The position numbers and the translations under genes were made by a program. From Mariniflexile jejuense (GTDB lineage Bacteria; Bacteroidota; Bacteroidia; Flavobacteriales; Flavobacteriaceae), in the NCBI RefSeq assembly GCF_042675665.1, contig NZ_JBHTJI010000001.1, positions 1,736,001 to 1,800,000 of the forward strand: a DNA stretch of 64,000 nucleotides, written 5' to 3'. This document shows, one piece after another, positions 44,680-53,234 of this stretch; the stretch's first letter is position 1, and each line of letters starts with the position of its first letter. The notes under the pieces were generated by a model that was given only the letters and a program-made list of their open reading frames with translations, had not been told where the DNA came from and did not search any database.

Positions 44680-45018
44680 TTATAGCTTAAATATGGTATC
44701 TAAAAGTATCCATTTTTCGCCTTCTTTAGCAAAAGGCACTTTTTGTTGGTATTTCCACATGAGTGTTTCCCATTCTTGCACTTTGGAATTATTGGCATCT
44801 AATTTAGATTTAGCTTCAAATGAGAAGGATGCATCTGCTTCAATAATCATAAATAATCTATTACCTTTATTGTAAATTTCCATATTAATAATTCCAGAAG
44901 CCTTAATACTATCTAAAACCTCTTGCCATACGTTTTTATGACGCTCAATATATGCTTCAATGAGAATATTATCATCTTTCAAATCGCAAAACAGACAGTA
45001 TTTTTTTGTGGAAGCCAT
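44680..45018 (-). CDS. L-rhamnose/L-fucose mutarotase family protein
   Basis: The 112-residue protein has the RhaM/FucM-type ferredoxin-like fold. AYIERHKNVWQEVLDSIKAS supplies the catalytic-region His, MEIYNKGNRLFMIIE forms the central strands, and WETLMWKYQQ is the conserved Trp helix. It interconverts alpha and beta anomers of a 6-deoxyhexose. RhaM and the Xanthomonas-type fucose mutarotase belong to the same family. The neighbouring FucP-like symporter and fuconolactonase-like gene favour L-fucose, whereas the GH78 gene favours rhamnose. It is the last gene of the cluster, nine bp after the transporter. Confidence 0.88.
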   Translation of the reverse strand: MASTKKYCLFCDLKDDNILIEAYIERHKNVWQEVLDSIKASGIINMEIYNKGNRLFMIIEADASFSFEAKSKLDANNSKVQEWETLMWKYQQKVPFAKEGEKWILLDTIFKL

Positions 45019-45027
45019 AGTGAAATT

Positions 45028-46329
45028 TTACCCTTGATATGGATACGTTTTATAAGATCTGTAACCATAAATAGCTGTAAAAACAAAACAAACAAGCGGC
45101 AATATATAGGATATATTTACTGAAAATGTATCAATCATATAGGCCTGTAAATATGGTAATAATGCACCGCCACCAATAGCCATTACAAGACCTGCGGCAC
45201 CTAATTTAGCATCATCACCAACACCTTTTAGAGCAATTCCGTAAATGGTAGGGAACATTAACGACATACATGCCGAAACACCAACTAATGCGTATAACCC
45301 AAATAAACCACCGACAAAAATAACAGGAATTAATAACCCAATAGCCAAAATAGACAAATACATTAACAACGAGCCTGGTGTTAGATATTTTAATAAAAAC
45401 GTGCAAATAAAACGTGAAATTGTAAACACAACTAAAGCATAAATGGTGTACGAACCTGCCTCAATAGCTGCATCGCCCTCAATCATACCTAAATCCATAA
45501 ACACTTTAATACCATATTGAATAGTATATGTCCAAACACAAATTTGTGCTCCTACATAAAATGCTTGGGCAATAACACCTTCTTTATATCTAGCATTTGA
45601 AATTAACCTGTTTAGCGTTCCTTTTATATCTAATCCTTTGTTTCCATCATCTTGTTTGCTTTTAGGCATTTTTTTAAGAAGAATCAAAACAAACATGATG
45701 GCGATAACAACACCAATAATAACATATGGTGTTTTAACAACTTGTAAATCTGCCATTTTAATAACTTCAAATTCGTCTGAAGGTAACGCAGCTCTTTCAG
45801 CAGTACTTAATTTATTCATTTTTGCTAAAATAAATTCTTTAGCAACCCATGCTCCTGTTATAGAACCTATGGGGTTAAATGCTTGTGCTAAGTTTAAGCG
45901 CTGTGTAGACGTTGCTTCTTCACCCATAGATAAAATATAAGGGTTTGCACTTGTTTCTAAAAAACTAAGTCCGCATGTTAAAATAAAAAAAGCTGCTAAA
46001 AATGGCCAAAACAAACCTGTGGAAGCAGCTGGAATAAATATAAGTCCACCAATGGCATACAATGCCAACCCTAATAAAATACCCGATTTATAAGTGTATT
46101 TTTTTATGAATAACGCCGCAGGAATTGCCATTAAACAATAGCCACCATAAAATGCCACCTGTGTAAATGAACTGATGGTTTGACTTTGGTTAAAAATTCT
46201 ACCGAAAGCACTTACTAACGGATTTGTAATATCGTTTGCAAAACCCCATAAGGCAAAACAAAAAGTTATTAAAATAAATGGTACTACTAAATGTACTGGT
46301 ACAACAGGAATTTTGGTTGGTTTATTCAT
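45028..46329 (-). CDS. fucP: L-fucose:H+ symporter family permease
   Basis: The 433-residue MFS protein has 12 membrane helices. Its first helix reads FILITFCFALWGFANDITNPL, as in FucP, where the Asp in the first helix takes part in proton coupling. SFTQVAFYGGYCLMAIPA and LETSANPYILSMG are signature FucP/GluP segments. It imports L-fucose or another hexose with protons across the inner membrane. Neighbouring mutarotase and dehydrogenases support a deoxyhexose substrate. GluP-type glucose/galactose transport is the alternative. Confidence 0.9.
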   Translation of the reverse strand: MNKPTKIPVVPVHLVVPFILITFCFALWGFANDITNPLVSAFGRIFNQSQTISSFTQVAFYGGYCLMAIPAALFIKKYTYKSGILLGLALYAIGGLIFIPAASTGLFWPFLAAFFILTCGLSFLETSANPYILSMGEEATSTQRLNLAQAFNPIGSITGAWVAKEFILAKMNKLSTAERAALPSDEFEVIKMADLQVVKTPYVIIGVVIAIMFVLILLKKMPKSKQDDGNKGLDIKGTLNRLISNARYKEGVIAQAFYVGAQICVWTYTIQYGIKVFMDLGMIEGDAAIEAGSYTIYALVVFTISRFICTFLLKYLTPGSLLMYLSILAIGLLIPVIFVGGLFGLYALVGVSACMSLMFPTIYGIALKGVGDDAKLGAAGLVMAIGGGALLPYLQAYMIDTFSVNISYILPLVCFVFTAIYGYRSYKTYPYQG

Positions 46330-46353
46330 TGGTGGTTTAGTTGGATTTTTTAA

Positions 46354-47145
46354 TTATTCAGTTAATAAAGAACGGTCTAGGTGTACATAACCACCATCAA
46401 CAAATATAAATTGCCCTGTGGTGTGTGATGACCTATTGGAAATTGTAAACAAACAGGTATTGGCAATTTCTTCTGGCGTTGTCATTCTATTTTCTAAAGG
46501 AATTTTTTTGACAATTGATTTTAGCTTTTCTTCACCATTTTCTAACGTTTTAATCCATGTATCATAAGCTGGCGTCCAACTTTCTGCAATTATTAAAGCG
46601 TTTACTCGAATGCCTTCTTTAATTAAATCGACAGCCCATTCTCTGGTTAAACCTAAAACACCACCTTTTGATGCAGCATAACCTGATGTTCCGCCTTGCC
46701 CTGTCATACCAACTTTAGAACCAATATTTAATATATTTCCTTTTGATTTTTTTATATATGGTAAACAGTACTTTGTTGTAGCAAAAAAGCTAACAAGATT
46801 TAGTTTTAGTGACTGCATAAAATCATCAATAGATGCATCTAAACCTGCACCATCATTAACCCCAACATTATTGATTAATGCATCAATACGTCCATATTTA
46901 TCAGCAATTACTTTAACTGCTGCTTCAATTTGCTCTGGTTTAGTAACATCGGTTTTCACGAAAAGAGCATCAATACCTTTGTCTTGTAGTTCTTTTTCAT
47001 AAGCAAATCCGCGGTCGTTTCTGCAAATAATTACAGGAATCGCGCCTTCCTTTGCTAGGGCTTGAACAATGGTTTCGCCTATACTACCTTTTATACCTGC
47101 AGCACCCGTAACTACGACTACTTTATCTTTTAAATGTAAATCCAT
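46354..47145 (-). CDS. SDR oxidoreductase, probable L-fucose (deoxyhexose) dehydrogenase
   Basis: The 263-residue Rossmann protein has a glycine motif VTGAAGIKGSIGE with two extra residues relative to TGxxxGxG. It also has LINNVGVN (equivalent of NNAG), the catalytic Ser region ILNIGSKVG and YAASKGG with Tyr/Lys. Position with a lactonase suggests oxidation of the free sugar to its lactone, as in the non-phosphorylative fucose or rhamnose route. A reductase acting on a keto-acid intermediate is the alternative. It is one base downstream of the amidohydrolase gene. Confidence 0.85.
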   Translation of the reverse strand: MDLHLKDKVVVVTGAAGIKGSIGETIVQALAKEGAIPVIICRNDRGFAYEKELQDKGIDALFVKTDVTKPEQIEAAVKVIADKYGRIDALINNVGVNDGAGLDASIDDFMQSLKLNLVSFFATTKYCLPYIKKSKGNILNIGSKVGMTGQGGTSGYAASKGGVLGLTREWAVDLIKEGIRVNALIIAESWTPAYDTWIKTLENGEEKLKSIVKKIPLENRMTTPEEIANTCLFTISNRSSHTTGQFIFVDGGYVHLDRSLLTE

Positions 47146-47146
47146 A

Positions 47147-47974
47147 TTATAGATTATAAAATTTTATAGCGTTTGCACCCATGATATTTTGCTGCTCATT
47201 GGCGCTTAATTTTGAAATGAAATTGACTACTAATTCTTTTACTTTTGAATAATTTCCTGCTACCAAACACACAGGCCAATCGGAACCAAATAGTAAACGA
47301 TTGGAACCGAAAGCTTCTAAAACCAAGTTCATATATGGGTGGATTTGTTCGGGTTTCCAATGGTTATAATCTGCTTCGGTTATCATTCCTGAAAGTTTAC
47401 AAAACACATTTTCTTGCTTTGCTATTTCCTTCATTAAAACCGCCCAACCATCATAAAAACTATCTTTTATATACGGTTTTGCAATGTGGTCTATGATGAA
47501 TTTCTGATTTGGAAATCGTTTTACAAATTCTAAAGTCGCCCCAAGTTGATGAGGAAAAATTAAAATATCGTAGGTGTAATTATGTTTTTCAAGCAATGAA
47601 ACGCCTCTTAAAAAATTAGGGCGAAGCAAAAAGTTATGGTCTGTTTCTGCTTGAACTACATGCCTAAACCCTTTTAATTTTTCTTGACTTTTGCGCGCTT
47701 CTAAGTTTGATTCAATTGTATCACTTCTTAAATCAATCCAACCTACAACACCTTTAATGAAATTAGTTTCTGAAGCTAACTTCAACAAGAAATCGGTTTC
47801 TACTGGATTTTGGTCTGCTTCAACAGCTATACAACCATCAACACCATTTTCTTGATATACTTTTGCTAAATCATTGGGCATAAAATCCTTTCGAATAACT
47901 GCCATAGCATTATCTATCCAAGCGTGTTTTACAGGATGGTATTGCCAAAAATGTTGATGACTATCTATAATCAT
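47147..47974 (-). CDS. amidohydrolase family protein, probable L-fuconolactonase
   Basis: The 275-residue COG3618-type TIM barrel has the metal motif DSHQHFWQY at its start. FIIDHIAKPY and FGSDWPVCL supply the later His and Asp. Members hydrolyse sugar lactones (L-fucono-, L-rhamnono-) to the open acid. It overlaps the FAH-family gene by four bases and precedes the sugar dehydrogenase gene by one base, so three successive pathway enzymes are translated as one unit. No signal peptide; cytoplasmic. Confidence 0.9.
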   Translation of the reverse strand: MIIDSHQHFWQYHPVKHAWIDNAMAVIRKDFMPNDLAKVYQENGVDGCIAVEADQNPVETDFLLKLASETNFIKGVVGWIDLRSDTIESNLEARKSQEKLKGFRHVVQAETDHNFLLRPNFLRGVSLLEKHNYTYDILIFPHQLGATLEFVKRFPNQKFIIDHIAKPYIKDSFYDGWAVLMKEIAKQENVFCKLSGMITEADYNHWKPEQIHPYMNLVLEAFGSNRLLFGSDWPVCLVAGNYSKVKELVVNFISKLSANEQQNIMGANAIKFYNL

Positions 47975-48831
47975 TTCCCAGAGTATGCTACAACTTTTTG
48001 TTTTGAAACACCTAAACCTTCAATACCTAATTCCATAACATCGCCTGGTTTTAAATATACGGGCGGTTTTAGACCTAAACCTACACCAAATGGTGTTCCT
48101 GTTGAAATAACATCACCTGGAAGCAGCGTCATAAACTGACTGATATAACTAATAGATTCTTCAATATTAAAAATAAAATCGGATGTTGAACTGTTCTGCA
48201 TCATTTCACCATTTAATTTCAACCACAAGTCTAAATTATTTGGGTTTTTAACTTCATCTTTAGTAGCTAAAAATGGACCTAGTGGCGCAAATGTATCACA
48301 TCCTTTTCCTTTACACCATTGACCTTCTTTTTCAATTTGAAAGGCGCGTTCACTAACATCGTTATGCAATACATAACCAGCAATGTGATTATATACTTCT
48401 TCTTTAGAAATGTACGATGCTTTTTTACCAATAACAACTGCAAGTTCTACTTCCCAATCGGTTTTTGTACTTCCTTTTGGAATAACAACATCATCATTTG
48501 GACCAACAATAGCTGTGGTAGATTTAAAAAACAAAACAGGCTCGCTTGGTATTTTCATTCCAGCTTCGGCAGCATGTTTAGCATAGTTTAAGCCGATACA
48601 AACTAATTTTGAAGGACGACAAATTGGTGAACCTAATCTGGTTTCTTCAGAAACTTTAGCGCATTTTGACTCGTTTATTTTTAACCACTTTTCAAGCCTT
48701 TCAATTCCGTCAGTTTCAAAAAATTGTTCAGTATAATCTTCTCCAAAAGTTGATACATCTATTTTATTTCCGTTAGGTAATTGAACTCCTGGTTTTTCTT
48801 TTCCAGCTTCACCAAATCTTATAAGTTTCAT
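47971..48831 (-). CDS. fumarylacetoacetate-hydrolase family protein, probable 2,4-diketo-3-deoxy-L-fuconate hydrolase
   Basis: The 286-residue FAH-fold enzyme has the metal-binding acidic residues in DWEVELAVVIG and HNDVSERAFQ, with GKGCDTFAPLGP and STGTPFGVG in the conserved core. In non-phosphorylative deoxyhexose pathways this family cleaves 2,4-diketo-3-deoxy acids to pyruvate and lactate. That role is supported here by the SDR gene upstream and the lactonase downstream. A general ureidoglycolate- or acylpyruvate-lyase annotation would be less specific. The start is followed upstream by a 79-bp gap with a tandem repeat. Confidence 0.88.
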   Translation of the reverse strand: MKLIRFGEAGKEKPGVQLPNGNKIDVSTFGEDYTEQFFETDGIERLEKWLKINESKCAKVSEETRLGSPICRPSKLVCIGLNYAKHAAEAGMKIPSEPVLFFKSTTAIVGPNDDVVIPKGSTKTDWEVELAVVIGKKASYISKEEVYNHIAGYVLHNDVSERAFQIEKEGQWCKGKGCDTFAPLGPFLATKDEVKNPNNLDLWLKLNGEMMQNSSTSDFIFNIEESISYISQFMTLLPGDVISTGTPFGVGLGLKPPVYLKPGDVMELGIEGLGVSKQKVVAYSGK

Positions 48832-48873
48832 TCTAAATTCGTTTAATTGTTTATTTGCTTATTTTTTATTTGT

Positions 48874-48906
48874 GAATTGTGAACCGTAATTCGTAATTCA
48901 TAATTG
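48874..48906. repeat. imperfect tandem repeat of GTAATTC/GAATTGTG type
   Basis: The gap between the SDR and FAH genes contains GAATTGTG, CGTAATTC and CGTAATTC-ATAATTG units in tandem. They resemble the AATTG-rich repeats bounding the four-helix-bundle element. They lie within an otherwise tight operon and may form a weak mRNA fold. Confidence 0.45.
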
Positions 48907-48910
48907 ATTT

Positions 48911-49684
48911 TTATCCGTTTAATTTTATAAATCCACCATCAATAGGAAAGTCGGTTCCTGTGATGAATGATGCTTCATCTGAACATAAATACAATGCCAA
49001 ATCTGCTACTTCTTGTGGTTTTCCCATGCGACCAATAGGTTGTGTTTTTGATAGTTTTTCGAACATTTCTACTTCTTTACCTGGGTAATTATTCTTTAAA
49101 AAACCATCAACAAAAGGTGTATGAATACGCGCGGGCGACATACAATTACATCGTATTCCGTAATCAATATAATCTTTTGCTACGGAATAGGTCATGGTAA
49201 GTGCCGCTCCTTTAGACATGGAATAGGCAAACCTATCATTTAGCCCTACCGATGATGCTATGGATGCCATATTTAAAATAACACCTCCATACTTTTTCAT
49301 ATGTGGAATAGTTGCAAAAATGCAGTTATAAACACCTTTTACATTTACGCTATAAACGCGGTCTAGGTCTGCTTCTGGTGTGTTTTCAACATTTCCAATA
49401 TGGGCAATTCCTGCGTTATTTATTAAAATATTAATGTTACCCTTTTCTGAAATAGCATTAATAACCTTAATAACATCTTCTTGATTAGCAACATTACATT
49501 GATGTGTTTCTGCTGAACCACCATCAATTTCAATCTCATTTTTAGTTACTTCGGCATTATCAACATTCATTTCTAATATATGAACATATGCACCTTGTGC
49601 CGCCAATGTTTTTGATATAGCTTTACCTATACCGCTACCGCCACCTGTAACGATGGCTGTTTTATTTTCAAGACTAAATTTCAT
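48911..49684 (-). CDS. SDR oxidoreductase, probable 2-keto-3-deoxy-L-fuconate 4-dehydrogenase
   Basis: The 257-residue classical SDR has TGGGSGIGKAI (cofactor), NNAGIAH, ILNMASIASS (Ser) and YSMSKGA (Tyr/Lys). The C-terminal FITGTDFPIDGG is typical. The Asp/Glu pattern after the second strand (ILEMN) suggests NAD rather than NADP. With the FAH-type hydrolase downstream, oxidation of 2-keto-3-deoxy-fuconate or -rhamnonate to the 2,4-diketo acid is the likely step. It is separated from the hydrolase gene by 79 bp and from the Zn-dehydrogenase by 48 bp. Confidence 0.87.
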   Translation of the reverse strand: MKFSLENKTAIVTGGGSGIGKAISKTLAAQGAYVHILEMNVDNAEVTKNEIEIDGGSAETHQCNVANQEDVIKVINAISEKGNINILINNAGIAHIGNVENTPEADLDRVYSVNVKGVYNCIFATIPHMKKYGGVILNMASIASSVGLNDRFAYSMSKGAALTMTYSVAKDYIDYGIRCNCMSPARIHTPFVDGFLKNNYPGKEVEMFEKLSKTQPIGRMGKPQEVADLALYLCSDEASFITGTDFPIDGGFIKLNG

Positions 49685-49732
49685 CTTATTTTACGTTTCA
49701 AAAAAATAATTGTACAATATACACTTTTAGTG

Positions 49733-50743
49733 TTAATTAAAATTAACCATTGCCTTAATAACTTTGGTTTTTGGATCGAGCCAAGCATCAAAATTAGCAA
49801 TCATATCTGTAAAATCCACTTGATGTGTAACAAAGGCTTTGGTTGGGAATTTATGAAGATTACTTACCACGAAATCAAAATCTTCCAGAGTTGCATTTCT
49901 ACTACACATAATGGTTGATTCTTTGGCGTGAATTGCAGGATGGCTAAACACCAATTCGCCTTTTGATAAGCCTACCAACACATAACGACCACCATGCGAC
50001 ATGTAATTAATACCGTTTTCTAAAGCACGTTTATTACCTGTACAATCAAAAACTGCTGATGCTAAATTGGTATTCGTTATTTTTGAAACTTCTTCAACCG
50101 CGGTTTCTGATACTTTTACGACATGTTTTACTCCTATTTCGTTTTTTACAAACTCTAATCGAGCTTCATCAACATCCAAAGCTATTACTTCTGCGCCTTT
50201 AATTTGAGCTAATTTCATTAAACCAATCCCAATTGGTCCGCAACCAATTACCACGATGGTTTCACCTGCAACCACATTGGCACGCCTAATAGCATGTGCG
50301 CCAATGGCTAAAGGTTCTACAATTGCCATTTCTTCAAACGACAGGTTTCCTGCAGGAATTAATAAATCGGTTCTTACAGCAAATTGTTGTTGCATTCCTC
50401 CATCGGCATGAACACCCAAAACCCTAATGTTGCTACAGCAGTTTGTTTTGCCTTGTGAACAGGCATAACATGTTCCGCAACTTACATAAGGCATAATTAT
50501 TACCTTGTCGCCAGCTTTTAATTTTTGCGGATTATTCCCTATTTCAAGTACTTCGCAAGCTAATTCGTGCCCCAAAATTCTAGGATATGTAAAAAAGGCT
50601 TGGTTACCCGAATAAGCATGCAAATCGGTACCACAAATACCTACGCGATGCACTTTAAGCAATGCTTGATTATCTTCTCTTTTTGGAAATTCTTTTTCCT
50701 TTAAAGTGAATTTGTTTGGTTCTTCACAAACAATATATTTCAT
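49733..50743 (-). CDS. Zn-dependent alcohol dehydrogenase, LgoD/YjjN-like (L-galactonate dehydrogenase type)
   Basis: The 336-residue MDR protein has the catalytic zinc motifs GICGTDLHAYSGNQ and LGHELACEV, and four structural-zinc cysteines in CGTCYACSQGKTNCC. The Rossmann motif is VIGCGPIGIGLMKLA. From memory it closely follows E. coli YjjN/LgoD along its length (GNQAFFTYPRILGHE; VPY-like MPYVSCGTC; NATLEDFDFV). LgoD oxidises L-galactonate, which differs from L-fuconate only by the C6 hydroxyl. Oxidation of an L-galacto/L-fuco acid or its precursor is therefore a reasoned guess. Confidence 0.85.
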   Translation of the reverse strand: MKYIVCEEPNKFTLKEKEFPKREDNQALLKVHRVGICGTDLHAYSGNQAFFTYPRILGHELACEVLEIGNNPQKLKAGDKVIIMPYVSCGTCYACSQGKTNCCSNIRVLGVHADGGMQQQFAVRTDLLIPAGNLSFEEMAIVEPLAIGAHAIRRANVVAGETIVVIGCGPIGIGLMKLAQIKGAEVIALDVDEARLEFVKNEIGVKHVVKVSETAVEEVSKITNTNLASAVFDCTGNKRALENGINYMSHGGRYVLVGLSKGELVFSHPAIHAKESTIMCSRNATLEDFDFVVSNLHKFPTKAFVTHQVDFTDMIANFDAWLDPKTKVIKAMVNFN

Positions 50744-50789
50744 TTTTTTAAGATTTTTAGATTGTTAGACTTGTAGAAATCTAGACTAT

Positions 50790-53222
50790 TTATTTTGTTT
50801 TAATTGTAACTGTTTTTTTCATAACACCGTTATCTATTGAAGAAGCTACTAAAGTAATGTCTTCTGCCTTTCCATTAGATTGAATAATCACCAAGCACTT
50901 ACCGTTATACGCTTTGATTTCTGAAGCTTTAAACGACGATAAATTGGCTTGATAACCATTATCAACACCAACTATTTTTCCACCACCTGTTACCGCAAAA
51001 TTTATTAAGTTATCTGCTTTTGGCACTAAATTTCCTTTGGCATCTAAAACATTTACTGTAACGTAAACCAAATCATAACCATCATTTTTTATCAGGGTTT
51101 TGTCGGCAATTAGTTGAATAGTATTTGGTGATGTAGCTGTATGAATTTCTTTTTCTAAAACAACAATTCCATTTTTTCTTGAAATAGCTTTAATGTTACC
51201 TGCTTCAAATTTAACACGCCATGAAATATGCAAATCATCATTTTGTTTTGATTTTGTACCTAAAGATTTTCCGTTTAAAAACAATTCGACCTCATCTGCA
51301 TTATTGTAATATACCCAAACATCAACATCTTGCCCAATATTCCAATTCCAATGTGGTAAAATGTGTAAAACAGGTTTATTTGTCCATTCACTTTGATACA
51401 TATAATACACATCCTTAGGAAAACCAGCCAAATCTACCACTCCAAAATACGAGCTTCTGGCAGGATATGGATATGGAATGGGTTCGCCTAAATAATCGAA
51501 ACCTGTCCAGATGAACATGCCCGAAATAAAATTTAATTTTTTAACTGTTTTCCAATTTTCTTCGTGTGTTGCACCCCAATAAGCAGAAACTTGATCGTAA
51601 GCAGAAACGGTAAAATCGTCATTTCCATCAAACGGTTCATTGTGTGCTGGCGGCCATCTTTTGATGCTATCAGATGGCATATCGTAATGTCCGCGTGTTT
51701 CTAAAGCTGATACACTTTCTGAAGCTATTATTTTTTCACCTTTAAACTTTTCAGGAAAATCGTAATAATCTTTGTGTTTATAATTAAAACCCAACACATC
51801 CAAAGCACCAGATTGGTAAATGAAATTTTTCTCTGGAACATTTTCAGTTAACGCACAGGTTACAGGTCTGGTTTTATCTAAAGATTTTACAATAGCAACT
51901 AGATTTTTAGTAATGGCAACACCAGTACTATCAAATTGTTCGCGAATTTCATTACCAATACTCCACATCATTACTGATGGATGGTTTCTATCTCGCTTAA
52001 CAAAATCTTCCAAATCTTTTTTATGCCATGCATCCCATTCCAAATTGTAATCGGCTTTTACTTTTTTCTTTTTCCAGACATCAAAGGCTTCTGTTTGTAC
52101 AATAAAACCCATAGCGTCGCACAATTGTAACAACTCAACCGATGATGGATTGTGCGAAACACGTATGGCATTCACACCCATATCCTTCATTATTTGCAAC
52201 TTTCGCTTTATTGCATGATAATTTGCAACCGCACCCAACGCGCCATTATCGTGATGCAAACAAACACCATGTATTTTTGTTGGAACGCCATTTAATGAAA
52301 ACCCTTTTTCGGAATCAAAATTAAAATAACGAATACCTAAAGGCGTTTCGTAATTATCAACCAATTTAGAGTTTTCAAAAACGGTTGTTTTAATTTTATA
52401 TAAATATGGCTTTTCAATATTCCACAATGTTGGATTTAAAACTTCAAACGTTTGACTTGTTACTTTTGATGTGTTTTTATTGATTGTCTCTTCAGAAGTT
52501 GTTTGAGCTATTTCTAGCATTTCAGCATTTAAAATTGTGCTGACTATTTTATATGTTTTGCTTGAATTTGCATCATTTTGAAGCGTTACTTCTAAATTTA
52601 CAGATGCTTTTTCTTTTGAAACTTTGGGTGTTGTAACGTAAGTTCCCCAATGTGTTATATGTAGTTTTTCGGTTGCTACCAACCTTACATTTCTATAAAT
52701 ACCCGAACCTGTGTACCAACGCGAATTGGGTTGCTCGGAATTATCAACCTTCACCGAAATAATATTTTTTTCTTCACCAAATTTTAAAAAATTCGACAAA
52801 TCATATGCAAATGAGATATAACCGTAAGGACGTTTTCCCAAATAATGACCATTAATCCAAACTTCACTATTTCTATAAACGCCATCAAACTCAACAGAAA
52901 CTTGTTTGTTTTTCCAATTTATTGGCAAGCTAAATGTTTTTCTGTACCAACCTAAACCAGCAGGTAATGCGCCACCTTCAGGTTTTGTTGGATGGTCTTC
53001 ACTAAAAGCGCCTTCAATACTCCAGTCGTGTGGTAAATCTAAATTTTGCCATTCAGAAGCATTAAAATTTTCTTGAATAGCCTCAGGATGGTCACCAAGT
53101 TTAAAATTCCAATTAAAATTAAAATCTTCAACAATTCTAATATCTTTTTGAATTGGTTTACAAGCCATTACTACTAAAAGCAAACCAATTAACAAGCCTA
53201 TATATTTCATTTTTAAACGCAT
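50790..53222 (-). CDS. GH2 glycoside hydrolase lipoprotein (beta-galactosidase-like)
   Basis: The 810-residue protein has a lipoprotein signal (MKYIGLLIGLLLVVMAC from the second ATG). A GH2 sugar-binding jelly roll follows (GLGWYRKTFSLPINW, VEFDGVYRNSEVWING), then an Ig-like domain and a TIM barrel. The acid/base Glu is in MMWSIGNEIREQ and the candidate nucleophile Glu in IIASESVSALETRG. A DUF4982-type domain (ADEVELFLNGKSLG) and an Ig-like domain close the chain. GH2 covers beta-galactosidase, mannosidase, glucuronidase and arabinosidase activities; the sugar is not defined by the motifs. It is 12 bp downstream of the second GH2 gene. Confidence 0.9.
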   Translation of the reverse strand: MRLKMKYIGLLIGLLLVVMACKPIQKDIRIVEDFNFNWNFKLGDHPEAIQENFNASEWQNLDLPHDWSIEGAFSEDHPTKPEGGALPAGLGWYRKTFSLPINWKNKQVSVEFDGVYRNSEVWINGHYLGKRPYGYISFAYDLSNFLKFGEEKNIISVKVDNSEQPNSRWYTGSGIYRNVRLVATEKLHITHWGTYVTTPKVSKEKASVNLEVTLQNDANSSKTYKIVSTILNAEMLEIAQTTSEETINKNTSKVTSQTFEVLNPTLWNIEKPYLYKIKTTVFENSKLVDNYETPLGIRYFNFDSEKGFSLNGVPTKIHGVCLHHDNGALGAVANYHAIKRKLQIMKDMGVNAIRVSHNPSSVELLQLCDAMGFIVQTEAFDVWKKKKVKADYNLEWDAWHKKDLEDFVKRDRNHPSVMMWSIGNEIREQFDSTGVAITKNLVAIVKSLDKTRPVTCALTENVPEKNFIYQSGALDVLGFNYKHKDYYDFPEKFKGEKIIASESVSALETRGHYDMPSDSIKRWPPAHNEPFDGNDDFTVSAYDQVSAYWGATHEENWKTVKKLNFISGMFIWTGFDYLGEPIPYPYPARSSYFGVVDLAGFPKDVYYMYQSEWTNKPVLHILPHWNWNIGQDVDVWVYYNNADEVELFLNGKSLGTKSKQNDDLHISWRVKFEAGNIKAISRKNGIVVLEKEIHTATSPNTIQLIADKTLIKNDGYDLVYVTVNVLDAKGNLVPKADNLINFAVTGGGKIVGVDNGYQANLSSFKASEIKAYNGKCLVIIQSNGKAEDITLVASSIDNGVMKKTVTIKTK

Positions 53223-53234
53223 TATTTTTAGTAT

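Noticed and set aside
49721..49733. ACACTTTTAGTGT palindrome beside the Zn-dehydrogenase stop codon, resembling an AraR site
   Set aside because: The half-sites are in the opposite order (ACACT...AGTGT) with a 3-base spacer, and it lies at the 3' end of a gene inside an operon.
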